Source: Acrocarpospora pleiomorpha
Lineage (GTDB): Bacteria > Actinomycetota > Actinomycetes > Streptosporangiales > Streptosporangiaceae
Assembly: GCF_009687885.1 (NCBI RefSeq)
Contig: NZ_BLAF01000004.1
Span: 433,260-497,259, forward strand
DNA: 64,000 nt
Reading direction: 5' to 3'
Below the pieces are notes generated by a model, which was not told where the DNA came from, searched no databases, and saw only the letters and a list, made by a program, of their open reading frames with translations. Positions 17,664 to 26,751 of the stretch are shown here, piece after piece. Within the stretch, counting starts at the first letter, position 1, and each line of letters opens with the position of its first letter. The position numbers and the translations under genes were made by a program.

Positions 17664-18413
17664 TCAGTCGGCTGCGTGCGCGCTGACCTGGCGGGCCGGT
17701 GCCGCATCCGCGGGCCGGCGCTTGCTGATCGCTGCTCCGGCGCAGATGAGCCCGATCAGGAACGGGTGGACGGCGCCGCGCTCGATCAGGCCGATGACAC
17801 CGATGGGGTTGTCGCCCGCGCTCAAGATCAGCCCGAGGTAGGCGGTCATCGACAGCAGGCCGATCACGCCCACCGCGATGAGCGCCCGGCCCATGCGCCG
17901 GGAGACACCGATGCCCTGCCAGCGGCGTCCCAGCACGATGGTCAGCACGTTCCCGCCGATGAAACCGAGGAAGGCGCCGGTGCTGTGGTACTGGCCGGTG
18001 CCGTCGTTGAGCGCTTCGCCGGATCCGGGAAAAAGGGCGAGCAGGACACCGCCGACGGCCAGCATCGTCGCGGGGACGAGCACGGCCCAGCGGCGCCGCC
18101 CCGACACGTCGCGCAGGGCGATGATCCCGGCCAGGATCGTGAGGCCGAACAGGAAGAAGCCGGTGTTCATCACCCAGGCCAGTGGCGAGTACATGTACTG
18201 CCCGAACAGCGTCGACGGCCCGTGGACGCCGAGATTGCTGATGAAGTGGTGGGTGTAGCTGTAGGCCGGATCGGTCCACGCCGTGGCGGCGATGAACTCC
18301 GCGAGCAGGAAGATCACCGGGCCAGCGATCAGCAGCACTCCCGCGCTCCGACGCTGCTCAAGCCAGCGCCCACCGACGCCGCGCCGCCGCGTCGATTCCA
18401 TGTCTTCTGTCAT
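17664..18413 (-). CDS. DUF998-type integral membrane protein
   Basis: 249 residues with about seven hydrophobic helices starting at AGVLLIAGPVIFLLAEFI. The short motif YSYTHHFISNLGV after the first helix and the FPGSGEALNDGTGQYHSTGAFLGFIGGN segment are typical of DUF998. The biochemical role of this family is unknown. It is the first gene of the leftward cluster facing the TetR gene. Confidence 0.8.
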   Translation of the reverse strand: MTEDMESTRRRGVGGRWLEQRRSAGVLLIAGPVIFLLAEFIAATAWTDPAYSYTHHFISNLGVHGPSTLFGQYMYSPLAWVMNTGFFLFGLTILAGIIALRDVSGRRRWAVLVPATMLAVGGVLLALFPGSGEALNDGTGQYHSTGAFLGFIGGNVLTIVLGRRWQGIGVSRRMGRALIAVGVIGLLSMTAYLGLILSAGDNPIGVIGLIERGAVHPFLIGLICAGAAISKRRPADAAPARQVSAHAAD

Positions 18414-18664
18414 GCCTGTGTGCCTTTCTGCTGGTAGAGGCGGGGCCTGGCGTGCGGAGCCCGGCGGAGATCGACTCCCATCGGCCCCCGTCAGCGGCCC
18501 TGCTGCGGTTGCCGGCGATCAGTGGCTCGCACGATGAGGCGGCCGTGACACGCCTGGGCCTGATGGGGCCCATGAGTCACACTCGATAACTCCACTCGGT
18601 TTCTAACTATATTCGGTTTACCTTTCGTGTCAATGTAGCGTTCCCTTCGGGTTACAGTTTGAGC
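18414..18664. promoter_or_regulatory. Divergent promoter region with a direct repeat
   Basis: A divergent region between the DUF998 gene and the TetR gene. It is AT-richer near 18590-18630 and has two TCGGTTT direct repeats starting at 18596 and 18613, 17 bases apart. These are candidate TetR sites; no perfect palindrome was found. Confidence 0.4.
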
Positions 18665-19252
18665 ATGGTGAACGACGCGCCCGTGGGGCGCCGCGAGCGC
18701 AAGAAGGCCGCGACACGGACTGCGATCTTGGAAGCGGCGACCGCGCTGTTCCTCGAGCGGGGCTTCGACGCGGTGACGGTCCGCGAGATAGCGGAAAAGG
18801 CCGATGTGACCCCCAAGACGGTCTTCGCGCATTTCCCCTGCAAGGAGGCCCTGGTCTTCAGCGACGAGGGCGAGCGGCACGACCGTCTCGTCGCAGCGGT
18901 GACCGGCCGCGCACCCGGCATAACGATCTCCGAGGCGCTGAAGGCGCACTACCTCGGCGAGATCGCCGCGCTGAACACCGAGCCCATGAACCAGATCGTC
19001 GCCCTCATGGAAGGCACCCCCAGCCTGATCGAGTACGCCGAGAAGATGTGGCTACGCCACGAGGACGCACTGATCGAGACCCTCACCGACGAATTCGGAC
19101 TCGCCGAGCCAAGCGACGAGATCCGCTTCTACGCCCGGTTCGCGCTCCAGATACCACTCATGGCCCGCCATGACGATCCAGAGACGGTCATCGACGTCGG
19201 ATTCCGGCTTCTCGACCAGGGCTGGGCCAGCTACGACCACGCCCGGGGATAA
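18665..19252 (+). CDS. TetR-family transcriptional regulator
   Basis: 195 residues from ATG 18665; an in-frame TTG at 18659 is less likely. The helix-turn-helix is ILEAATALFLERGFDAVTVREIAEKADVTPKTVFAHF, as in TetR repressors. The C-terminal ligand domain resembles the MftR-like/TetR_C_17 types. It is divergent from the 11.8-18.4 kb cluster, so it probably represses it until an inducer binds. Confidence 0.88.
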   Translation: MVNDAPVGRRERKKAATRTAILEAATALFLERGFDAVTVREIAEKADVTPKTVFAHFPCKEALVFSDEGERHDRLVAAVTGRAPGITISEALKAHYLGEIAALNTEPMNQIVALMEGTPSLIEYAEKMWLRHEDALIETLTDEFGLAEPSDEIRFYARFALQIPLMARHDDPETVIDVGFRLLDQGWASYDHARG

Positions 19253-19384
19253 CCGCCGGCGCCGCCATCGCCGCAACCTCCGCCGCCCTCAGCCGGGCGC
19301 ACTCCGAAGCCGGCACACGTGTCCCCGCGATAGCTCCACAAAGGCCGAGGTGGGTGCACCCGGAGTGTGCCCGTCCCGGTGGGG

Positions 19385-19905
19385 GCGATGGTGTAGTTCC
19401 AGGTTCCCCTGTGCTCATGGGGAGTGATCGGCAGTGATCGGAGATAGTCGCGGCTGATGGAGATCCCGGTCGGGTAGGCGCCGGTGTCCAACTCGGCATG
19501 CACGCGCAGTCCGGTGCGGGTGCGCGTGGCCGCGATGCTGTTCACCACGACCGCGTGGCTGGTCAGCGGCCTGCCTCGCCAGTTGAGGGTGATCTGGGAG
19601 AACAGGCGGGTGTTCGATCTTGTTCCACTTGGAGGTGCCTGGTGGGAAGTGGCAGACGGTCACCGTCAGGCCGGTCTCGGCGGCGAACGCCGCGAGTTCT
19701 GCCTTCCACAGCCGATAGCGGTAGCTGTTGGAGCCGCCGCAGTCAGCGGTGATGAGTAATCGGCCGGCGGCCGGGAAATCGAGGCGTCCGCGTGAGCGCC
19801 ACCAGCGGCGGATCGACTCCACCGCGAATACCGAGGTGTCGTGGTCGGTGCCGACGTTCACCCAACCGGAATCGTTGCTCAGGTCGTAGATGCCGAACGT
19901 GTAGA
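19385..19905 (-). pseudogene. ISAzo13-like transposase, C-terminal remnant, frameshifted
   Basis: Minus strand: YDLSNDSGWVNVGTDHDTS, AVESIRRWW, LLITADCGGSNSYRYRLW and VCHFPPGTSKWNKIEHPP are the catalytic C-terminal half of an ISAzo13-type DDE transposase. The frame then shifts near 19600 to HAELDTGAYPTGISISRDYL...GTWNYTIAP. The N-terminal half is missing, cut where the repeat cluster at 19904 begins. Confidence 0.75.
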
Positions 19906-20295
19906 ACGCCGAATTAATGACACTACGAACGCCGAATTTCTGTCACTCGCGCCGATCGTCGGCCCGACCCGGCGCCCATATGTCATCTTTTGCCGCTTTT
20001 TGCGATGAAACGGCTGACCGAGATTCTGCCCGCTCTACGGCCACAAGTAGGTGTCGAAGGTCGCTCATTGAGCCCCGATCTCCGTGACGGGCTTATGTGG
20101 AGGCAGGCACTGACTCAAGCTCAGTCCTTAAGCGGAACGCCGAATTATTGACACAGTGGCGGAGAGTTGATGTCACTGGTACACGATCACCTGGTGCGGG
20201 TCCACGATGTGGATGCGCAGTTGCTGCTGGTCAAGCCAGCGGGGGTTTGTACCGGTACAGACCAGCTCTCTTGCGGGACGCCGAATTGTTGACAC
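19904..20295. repeat. Four copies of a 20-bp IS-end-like motif
   Basis: The motif G(A/G)ACGCCGAATTNNTG(A/T)CAC or a close variant occurs at 19904-19923, 19927-19946 (TTCTGTCAC variant), 20135-20154 and 20276-20295. Each of the last two is followed by repeated TGTCA boxes. This looks like stacked ends of IS21-like elements. No intact transposase accompanies them; 19253-20500 otherwise contains no gene besides the ISAzo13 remnant. Confidence 0.5.
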
Positions 20296-20430
20296 TGCGG
20301 CGCAGCTTTTCTGTCACTGCTGCGCAGATTAGATGTCATTGGTACGCGGTCGCCCGTTGCAGGCTGGTGTCCACAGAATCTGGCACCTATGGAACCTCAT
20401 GTGAGGTGCGGCGACAGGAGCGTGGCCGCA

Positions 20431-20510
20431 TGCCGCGTTTGCTGAGCCGGTTCCATATCTACTGAGCCGCCGTGCCGACTTCAGTGAGCCGATGCCAGGG
20501 TCACTGAGCC
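20431..20510. repeat. Short repeats (C/G)TGAGCC at an IS-like end
   Basis: TGAGCC recurs four times at 20-22-base spacing between about 20440 and 20508, as multiple transposase-binding repeats do at IS21-family ends. The last copy abuts the broken dehydrogenase start at 20501. Confidence 0.45.
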
Positions 20511-20566
20511 AGGACACCCAGGTCTCGGGTGGCCCGCTGGTCGTCGTCCAGAACGACGATCTTCAT
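20501..20566 (-). pseudogene. First 21 codons of a D-2-hydroxyacid dehydrogenase
   Basis: The minus strand reads MKIVVLDDDQRATRDLGVLAQ and stop. MKIVVLDDYQR-type starts are typical of actinomycete phosphoglycerate-dehydrogenase-like proteins. The rest of the gene is replaced by the IS-like repeat end, so it is an insertion or deletion scar. It is a short match, so moderate confidence only. Confidence 0.4.
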
Positions 20567-20593
20567 GGGGCATCCTACGACTACGATCACCGG

Positions 20594-22378
20594 GTGACGT
20601 TCGCGGGCAACTGGGATCATCTGGAACCGGCCACCAGAGAGGCCTACCAGCGCTTCGACGCTCTCACCGAGCAGGGCCTCGACCCCGGCCCCGGCACCGA
20701 CTGGCGCCTCTACGGCACCTACGCCCACACCAAGCTCTGGCTCGGCCCGCACGGCGGCCACGACTACGACGAGCGCATCCTCCGCCTGGTTCGCACCGTC
20801 GCCGAGCGTGCCGTCGACTGGACGCCCAGCGACGCCTGGAACCTGGCCGAACGCGCCGGCTACTGGGCCCGCCAGGGCCACACCCGCCACGTGGAGCTCT
20901 ACCGGATCCCGCTGTCGGCCGCCCACCTGCTCCATCCGCAGCAGCGCCGTGACCTGTTCGGCCACCTGACGGACCTGGGAGAGCTCCTGCCGCTCCTGGA
21001 GAGCCTGCTCACCGAGGAGGGCCCTGCCGGTGCGGTCAGGAACGTGGTCGGGGAGGCCGACCCCTTCGCCACGATGCTGGCCGAGGAGTACGGCCCCCGC
21101 CTGGCCGGAATGCTGCCGCTGCTGCGCCACTGGGCCACCGCCGACACGCCCGGCCCCGGCGACAGCTGGTTAACCGCCGTCCACGACCTGCTCACTCCTG
21201 CCGCCGCCGCCTTGGTCCACGAGCTGGTCACCCACCTGGCCGCCTACCGGGGCGGCCCGTTCGTCTGCCACCATGCCGACATCACCTGGACCGAGGACCG
21301 CTTCCTGAAGGACCGGAGCGTCTCGGTGGTGCGGGGCCTGATCTGGACCTGCGAGGCCCTCGACGAACCGTGGGTCCCCTCGCTGCTCGCCGACGCCGCC
21401 GTCACCTGCGGCACCGGCCACGACGGCCCCGGCTCCACCTGCCGCAGCGAAACCGTCGCCGGCGCGGCCGTCGACGTGCTGGCCCGCCGGGGCGGAACCG
21501 ATACGGTCACCCCGCTCGCGTTCGTTCAGGCGCGGGTGCGGGCGGCGTCCGTACAGGAGAATGCCGCCCGCGCGCTCGACGCGCTCGCCGACGCGGCCGC
21601 ACTGACCCGCGACCAGTTCCTCGACCGGACGCGCCCTGCCGCCGATACCGAGCCCAGAGAGGTCGAGCAGGCGCGCGCCGCTACGCGCTACCGCCTGGAG
21701 CAGGCGCTGATTCACCAGCGCGCGTGGACCTGGCGTGAGGTCGGCGAGCACCTTCTCGACCACCCTGTTACCGGCCCCGACGCCCGCGCCCTGGTGTGGC
21801 GGATACCCGGCGGCCCCTCAGGCTTGCCGGTCAGAACCGCCGACGGTTGGGAACTGGCCGGGCACCGCCCCGAAGGCCCGGTCACCTTGTGGCACCCGGT
21901 CGACGCGAGCACCGAGGAGGTGCGGGCATGGCGCGAGACGGGTCTGGCGCAGCCGTTCGAACAGGTCCTCCGCGAGGTGTACGCGGAAGAGCCGGACCGC
22001 GTCGCCGGTCACGTCGTGCGCTACGACCTGGCCCGGACGGAACTGATCCGGCACGGCTGGACCGGCGTGTCGATCGGCTACTGGGAGCACGACCGTCACG
22101 AGGGGCAGGGCGAGGTGGTGCGCGACCTCGCGGGCTGGCAGGCCCGCTGGATGCTGCGCATCGTCGAAGGCATGTCCGACGAGGGCTGGGACCTGGACGC
22201 GCTGTGCGCAACCAACCCGATGACCTTCCACCGCAACGGCCACGAGGTGCCGGTCGCATCGGTGCCGCCGCTGGTGCGGTCGGAGACGCTCCGCGAGGCC
22301 GACCTCACGATCGCCGCAGCCTCGGCCGGCCCGAACGCCCAACACCTGGTCGACTATTACGACGGATATTGGCACTAG
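20594..22378 (+). CDS. DUF4132-like protein
   Basis: 594 residues from GTG 20594. The open frame reaches back to 20492 across the insertion scar and the divergent dehydrogenase start, so the shorter form is preferred. The hallmark is VTLWHPVDASTEEVRAWRET followed by QPFEQVLREVYAEEPD, characteristic of DUF4132 (as in E. coli YehI/MolR-like proteins). Near the end, LVRSETLREADLTIAAAS resembles the conserved SEV-RDVDLF block. Those proteins are often longer, so this may be a short form. The function of the family is unknown. No signal peptide or membrane segments are visible. Confidence 0.7.
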   Translation: MTFAGNWDHLEPATREAYQRFDALTEQGLDPGPGTDWRLYGTYAHTKLWLGPHGGHDYDERILRLVRTVAERAVDWTPSDAWNLAERAGYWARQGHTRHVELYRIPLSAAHLLHPQQRRDLFGHLTDLGELLPLLESLLTEEGPAGAVRNVVGEADPFATMLAEEYGPRLAGMLPLLRHWATADTPGPGDSWLTAVHDLLTPAAAALVHELVTHLAAYRGGPFVCHHADITWTEDRFLKDRSVSVVRGLIWTCEALDEPWVPSLLADAAVTCGTGHDGPGSTCRSETVAGAAVDVLARRGGTDTVTPLAFVQARVRAASVQENAARALDALADAAALTRDQFLDRTRPAADTEPREVEQARAATRYRLEQALIHQRAWTWREVGEHLLDHPVTGPDARALVWRIPGGPSGLPVRTADGWELAGHRPEGPVTLWHPVDASTEEVRAWRETGLAQPFEQVLREVYAEEPDRVAGHVVRYDLARTELIRHGWTGVSIGYWEHDRHEGQGEVVRDLAGWQARWMLRIVEGMSDEGWDLDALCATNPMTFHRNGHEVPVASVPPLVRSETLREADLTIAAASAGPNAQHLVDYYDGYWH

Positions 22379-22521
22379 AGGTTGCGCAGCACCGACGCGA
22401 CGATGCCCAGGATGACGGCCTCGTCGCCGTCGATGCCGCCGTGCGCGGGGTTGCGTGGTTAGAGGACGACGTCGCCGCCCCGTCGCCGGAACTCCTCGGC
22501 GGTCGCCTCGCCATCGATCAT
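22375..22521 (-). pseudogene. LexA C-terminal fragment with in-frame stop
   Basis: Minus strand: MIDGEATAEEFRRRGGDVVL, a TAA stop, then PRNPAHGGIDGDEAVILGIVASVLRNL and TAG. This matches the end of the LexA peptidase domain (MIDGEATVK...LLPHNPAY..I.GDEA.ILG.VV.VLR). The catalytic serine region is absent. The real lexA must be elsewhere. It ends against the DUF4132 stop. Confidence 0.65.
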
Positions 22522-22615
22522 CGCGCACTATCCGGCCGCCATTGCTGCAGGAACGCCGCGACAGTGAAGGCACGGGGCCCTGGCTTGAAGGGGCCCATGA
22601 CTCTGGGAGTCGTAC

Positions 22616-22999
22616 ATGAAGGTGATCCTGCGCGGGTATCCCGAAGCGGCATCCGGCCTGGCGGAAGTCGACGTCCCGCTAACCGGCACAGTCATCGCGG
22701 CCGAACTGTTGGCCGCCGTCGAAGAGGCGATAGGTGGGGACGGGCAGAGAGAGCTGGCTGGGGCGTCGGTGGTGTCGATCAGTGCGGGCGGTGTGAAGTC
22801 GACGCTGCTCTACTACCTGGCTGCGGCGGGTGTCGGCTCGCTGCGCGTCATCGACCACGACCGTGTGGAGCTGTCACCGATCCCGGCGACCAGACCCGCC
22901 TTGGCAGAGCCGCCGAGGACCGGTTGTTGTACTGCTATGCCGAACCCTTATACCAAGGCGCTATGGCTGTCGACCATGCAAATCCTGTCGAGCCGATAA
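22616..22999 (+). pseudogene. ThiF/E1-like N-terminal fragment
   Basis: The ORF reads SISAGGVKSTLLYYLAAAGVGS and LRVIDHDRVELS, the nucleotide-binding start of ThiF/MoeB/E1-like adenylating enzymes (GxGGxGS, here GGVKS). Homology stops at about residue 90 and the remaining tail is unrelated, running into the next gene. The first ~45 residues (MKVILRGYPEAASGLAEVDVPL) are unrecognised. It is probably a truncated gene. Confidence 0.5.
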
Positions 23000-23724
23000 C
23001 GGAACTGCTCATGAAACAGGGCCGGTGCGAGGAGGCGGTCGACCTGTGGCGAGCACACACCGAGGATGACGCCTTCCACGCCTACGGGCTATTCAGCTTG
23101 CTGCTCCAGCATGGCCAGTTGGAGGAGGCGACCGACATCTTGCGGGGCCTGTTGGACGAGGGTGACTCCACCGTCGTCCAGCAATTGGCCAAACTGCTGG
23201 TCAAACAGGGCCGGGTGGAGGAGGCGATCGAACTATGGCGGGTGCGCGCCGATCACGGACACGAAATCGCTGAACTGGAGCTGGCCGTGGTGATGGCCCG
23301 GAGCGGCCAGGAGGATACGTTGCGCGCTCTCGTCGCAACAGGCAGCTGGCTTGCCGCCGAGCGGCTAGTTGCCGTGCTGGTCGACCTGGACCGGGTGAGA
23401 GAAGCCGCCGACGTGTTGCAAGTCCACGTCGACAATGGCGACGGATACGCTGCCACGCGGCTAGCCGAGTTGCTAACTGAGCAGGGTCAGGAGGAGGAAG
23501 CTCTTAAGATTTGGCGTGTTCTCGCTGATGGCGAGAGTGGGGCCTATGCCGCCACGCGGTTGGCTAAATTGCTGGCCGAGCAGGGTGGAGAAGATGAACT
23601 CCGGGCACGAGTCGATGCTGGCGATCATGGCGCTGCTGAGCAGTTCATAGCGCATTTCGCCGATAAGGCGCCGCACCAGGAGGTGGAACGGTTGCGTCGG
23701 CATGGCCTGTTGCCGCACCGCTGA
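22963..23724 (+). CDS. Tetratricopeptide-repeat-like protein
   Basis: 253 residues from ATG 22963. It contains repeated ~34-residue helical units such as LLMKQGRCEEAVDLWRAHTE, LLVKQGRVEEAIELWRVRAD and LLTEQGQEEEALKIWRVLAD, ending LRARVDAGDHGAAEQF. This TPR/SEL1-like architecture is common in actinomycetes and suggests a protein-binding scaffold. The partner is unknown. The start overlaps the ThiF-like fragment, and the original gene may have been longer. Codon use is slightly less GC-biased than the mycofactocin genes nearby. Confidence 0.65.
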   Translation: MAVDHANPVEPITELLMKQGRCEEAVDLWRAHTEDDAFHAYGLFSLLLQHGQLEEATDILRGLLDEGDSTVVQQLAKLLVKQGRVEEAIELWRVRADHGHEIAELELAVVMARSGQEDTLRALVATGSWLAAERLVAVLVDLDRVREAADVLQVHVDNGDGYAATRLAELLTEQGQEEEALKIWRVLADGESGAYAATRLAKLLAEQGGEDELRARVDAGDHGAAEQFIAHFADKAPHQEVERLRRHGLLPHR

Positions 23725-24457
23725 GCCTAGTGCGCTGGCGTTTCGGACAATTTAGCTGGCGCGCCGAGGGCGTGGATGCTGCTCTCCCGGGTCTGCTTCC
23801 TTGATATCCCACGTGCCTCCAGGTGGCGTGGTCGCGCCGTACGCCGATCCATGATGAAGGCTGGCGTGATGGGACCGGTACCAGCAAGGAAACTGCACGC
23901 CCGCATCCGGACGCTGTTCGAGTCGCACTATCACTTCGAATCTCGTTCGGCCGCGCTGATTCGATGTTCGCCTAATTGATAGTACGCAGGTCAGCGAAGG
24001 GTGCTGCTATCAACTAGTGCGGCGCCAGACATCTGTGCTGTCTGTGTCAGGAGCCATCGGAGTTGGCAGTACGTCACCGAAGTTGGCAGTACCGGCTCGT
24101 ATCTGACGGTAGCGCTCTTGCCAGCCGCTGGATAGTGGCGCCGGCGTCTCGTCCCCGTTCCCCAGGGCGGAGCATGAGGTGGAGCTGTCGCGCGGACCGT
24201 CGTGCCGCGCAGCCGGGCCCGAGCCGCGCTGGTGGGGTGGTCACGAAGGCCTTCGCCGTCGGCCGCGGGCGAGCACGATGCGGAGTTCGGCGAGTGCGGT
24301 GATGACGGGCAGGAACGCACGCAGCAGATCGGCCAAGGCGTGGGGGAGGCGGGCGGCGGTGTGGAGGATGAGGGTGAGGGCGCCGCTGACGGCTCAGTCA
24401 AGAGGTGAAGAAGTGGTGTGGCAGCTGGGCTGGCGGGAGAGGCTGAGCGGGTCTTCT
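23725..24457. other. No confident gene; short direct repeats
   Basis: 733 bases. The 12-mer AGTTGGCAGTAC is repeated at 24061 and 24080, resembling an IS end. A minus-strand stretch around 24241-24385 reads like GALTLILHTAARLPHALADL but has no recognised family and no good start. Nothing else could be supported. Confidence 0.4.
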
Positions 24458-25945
24458 TCATCTTTTCCCGTGAGTCGGACGATGGCGAGGACGGTCATCG
24501 CGGCGACGGCGGCGAAATGTGGGCCAGATCCGAGACCTGACCCTCCGCGGATGGCGCATGTCCGGCAGGAGGGCCTGTAGTGAGCGGCCCTTGATGGCGC
24601 CGTACCACACGCCGGCTCCGTACGCGGCGTCGTCGAGGCGGCGGGCGAGGGCGTACCGAACCGGGTCGAGGTGGGCCCCGGTGCGGCGGAGATCGGCCAC
24701 CGCGTCGAACACGGCGGCGGCGGCCACCGTCCGGCGCAGTCTCCTGGAGAAGACGCATCCCACGGCGGCCAGTGGCCACCAGTGGCGGAGCAGCAGCGCG
24801 GTGGTCTGCCACACTGCGGCGACGGCCCGGTCCGAGGTCAGGATCAGCGCCAGCCGCGTCGGATCGTCGCTCCCCTTGACCTTGGCCGACATCCGTACCG
24901 CGGCCGCTGCGAAGATCAGCGCGGCGACCGGCAGGGACCAGCGCCGCTGGGCGAGCAGCGTGAGGGCGAAGGCCGCGCTCCAGGGGGTGAGCACGGCGGG
25001 CGCCACGTCGCGGCCGTGCCGCTGGGCGAGGAGATGCGCGCCGGTGCCGTAGAAGGCCTTGCGCCGCAGCCAGTCCGGGACCGCCGTACGGTGCTCGTGC
25101 CGCACGATCGCGCCGGGCTCGTAGCGCACCCGCCACCCCTCCGCCGCGAGCCGCCACACCAGGTCGACGTCCTCGCCGACGCGCAGGTCGGCGCTGAACC
25201 CGGCGCCGAGCGCGTCCACCCTGGCCAGCAGGCACGCGCTGGGCACCCAGGAGACGGGCGCGCGCGGGCGGACGATCCCGGGTTCCACGCCGAGGTCGAG
25301 CGAGGAGCGCGCGTCCTCGTAGCGGCGGATCCACCGGTCCCTGCCGGGCATGCGCAGCCCCAGCACGCGCGGGGCCGCCATCGCCACGCGTGGGTCGGTG
25401 AAGTGCCGGAGCAGGATCGCGAACGCGTCGGGTTCGGGGACCACGTCGGAGTCGACGAAGGCCACAAAGGGGGTGCGGACCCGGCGCAGGCCCGCGTTGC
25501 GGGCACCGGCGGGCCCCATGTTCCGCGCCAGCGGGACGAGTTCGGCACGATGTGCCGCCGCCACCCGCGCGATGGCGGCCGGGTCGGCCGAGGCGTCGTC
25601 GACCACGATCACGTGATGCCGGTCGCCGATGGCGGCCAGCAGCCTCGCCAGCGCATCGGGTCGGTCGCGGGCCGGGACGACGACGGTCACCTGGCCGAGG
25701 TCGAGGCCGGGCAGCTCCGCCGCGATCGGGTCGGCCATGCCGATCTCCAACAGCCGGTCGGCCAGCAGGGCGGAGACACGGTCGCTGACCCGCAGTGTAC
25801 GGCCGGTGATGACGCCTCGGGCCTTGTCGGTGAGGTGGATCACGCGCGTCGGCGCGCCGCCGACGAGGGTGCGGCCGCCGTCGCGGACGCGGGCGCGCCG
25901 GTTCAGCCGGACGGCGAAGCCCTGGGGCAGGGGAGCGGTGGTCAT
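24458..25945 (-). CDS. mftF: Mycofactocin glycosyltransferase MftF
   Basis: A family-2 glycosyltransferase that adds glucose units to premycofactocin. 495 residues from ATG 25945, which overlaps the preceding SDR stop (ATGA). The N-terminal ~90 residues (FAVRLNRRARVRDGG onward) are specific to MftF. The GT-A core starts VTVVVPARDRPDALARLL, with donor-site motifs VVDDAS and FVDSDV. Further on are GEDVDLVWRLAAEGWRVRYEP and two hydrophobic segments in the C-terminal part (LTPWSAAFALTLLA, SLPVAALIFAAAA), so it is membrane-associated. It is the last gene of the mft operon in this window. Confidence 0.9.
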   Translation of the reverse strand: MTTAPLPQGFAVRLNRRARVRDGGRTLVGGAPTRVIHLTDKARGVITGRTLRVSDRVSALLADRLLEIGMADPIAAELPGLDLGQVTVVVPARDRPDALARLLAAIGDRHHVIVVDDASADPAAIARVAAAHRAELVPLARNMGPAGARNAGLRRVRTPFVAFVDSDVVPEPDAFAILLRHFTDPRVAMAAPRVLGLRMPGRDRWIRRYEDARSSLDLGVEPGIVRPRAPVSWVPSACLLARVDALGAGFSADLRVGEDVDLVWRLAAEGWRVRYEPGAIVRHEHRTAVPDWLRRKAFYGTGAHLLAQRHGRDVAPAVLTPWSAAFALTLLAQRRWSLPVAALIFAAAAVRMSAKVKGSDDPTRLALILTSDRAVAAVWQTTALLLRHWWPLAAVGCVFSRRLRRTVAAAAVFDAVADLRRTGAHLDPVRYALARRLDDAAYGAGVWYGAIKGRSLQALLPDMRHPRRVRSRIWPTFRRRRRDDRPRHRPTHGKR

Positions 25946-26751
25946 GGGGTGAACCCTCCGTCGGCTGAGACTATCGATCCGTTGAGCACGCCTCCCGCCG
26001 GAGAACAGCAGAACGCGATGGTCTCGGCGATCTCGTCCGGTTCGAGCAGGCGGCGTAGCAGTTGCGACCGCGCGAAGTCGTCTGGGCCGTCCAGGTCGTA
26101 CACGCCGGCGGTGGCGGTGAGCATGGGCGTACGGGTCGAGCCCGGGGAGACGGCGGCGGCGGTCACCCCGGTGCCCACCAGGTCGGCCGCGAGTCCGCGC
26201 ACCAGCCCGACGACCGCGTGCTTGGCCGTGTTGTACGCCGACAGGTGGAACAGCCCGTGCGAGGCGGCGGCCGAGGCCACGGCGACGAACCGGCATCCTG
26301 TCGGGTCCGGCCCGGCCAGCATGGGCGGGACGCACACCGCGGCGGTGTTCCACACGCCCAGCACGTCCACCTCCCAGAGCGTGTTCAGCTGCGTCGCCGG
26401 GGTCTCCCACAGCGGCAGGCCGCCGGCGACGACCGCCGCGGCGGCCACGGCCGCGTCCAGCCGGCCGAACCGGTCCACCGCCAGGCCGGCGGCCTTGGCC
26501 AGGGCGTCGCGGTCGCGGACGTCGGCCACGTACGGCAGGACCGCGTCCGGGTGGCCGGCGGCCAGGGACTTCAGGTCGTCGGGATTCGCGAGCGGGTAGG
26601 TGACACCGGCGGGCCGATCCGGGCCGTCGGCCGCGCAGGAGTCGACCGCCACCACGCGGTAGCCCCGGGCGCACAGAGCGCGGACGGTGGCGGCCCCGAT
26701 GCCGCGGCCTGCCCCCGTGACCAGGGCGACCTTGCCGTTCATGTCGGGCAT
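25942..26751 (-). CDS. Mycofactocin-system short-chain dehydrogenase
   Basis: 269-residue SDR inside the mycofactocin operon. TGAGRGIG binds the nucleotide, and the active site is S-Y-K with AYNTAKH. After beta-2 (VVAVDSCAAD) there is an insertion before TYPLANPDDL, a feature of the mycofactocin-coupled SDRs whose NAD is not freely exchanged. The C-terminus NGSIVSADGGFTP is standard. It overlaps mftE by 13 bases and mftF by 4. It is probably an alcohol dehydrogenase whose electrons go to mycofactocin; the substrate is unknown. Confidence 0.85.
   Translation of the reverse strand: MPDMNGKVALVTGAGRGIGAATVRALCARGYRVVAVDSCAADGPDRPAGVTYPLANPDDLKSLAAGHPDAVLPYVADVRDRDALAKAAGLAVDRFGRLDAAVAAAAVVAGGLPLWETPATQLNTLWEVDVLGVWNTAAVCVPPMLAGPDPTGCRFVAVASAAASHGLFHLSAYNTAKHAVVGLVRGLAADLVGTGVTAAAVSPGSTRTPMLTATAGVYDLDGPDDFARSQLLRRLLEPDEIAETIAFCCSPAGGVLNGSIVSADGGFTP

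Noticed and set aside
15405-17841. Long rightward open frames over the monooxygenase and SGNH genes
   Set aside because: The leftward frames hold complete catalytic motifs, while the rightward ones read as Gly/Arg-rich shadows.
19385-20510. CRISPR array from the repeated 20-bp motifs
   Set aside because: Spacing is irregular (23, 208, 141 bases), there are no uniform spacers and no cas genes; IS ends fit better.
23991-24461. 156-residue leftward ORF as a real gene
   Set aside because: Ser/Pro-rich translation without a domain, alternative frames look equally plausible, and no ribosome site was seen.
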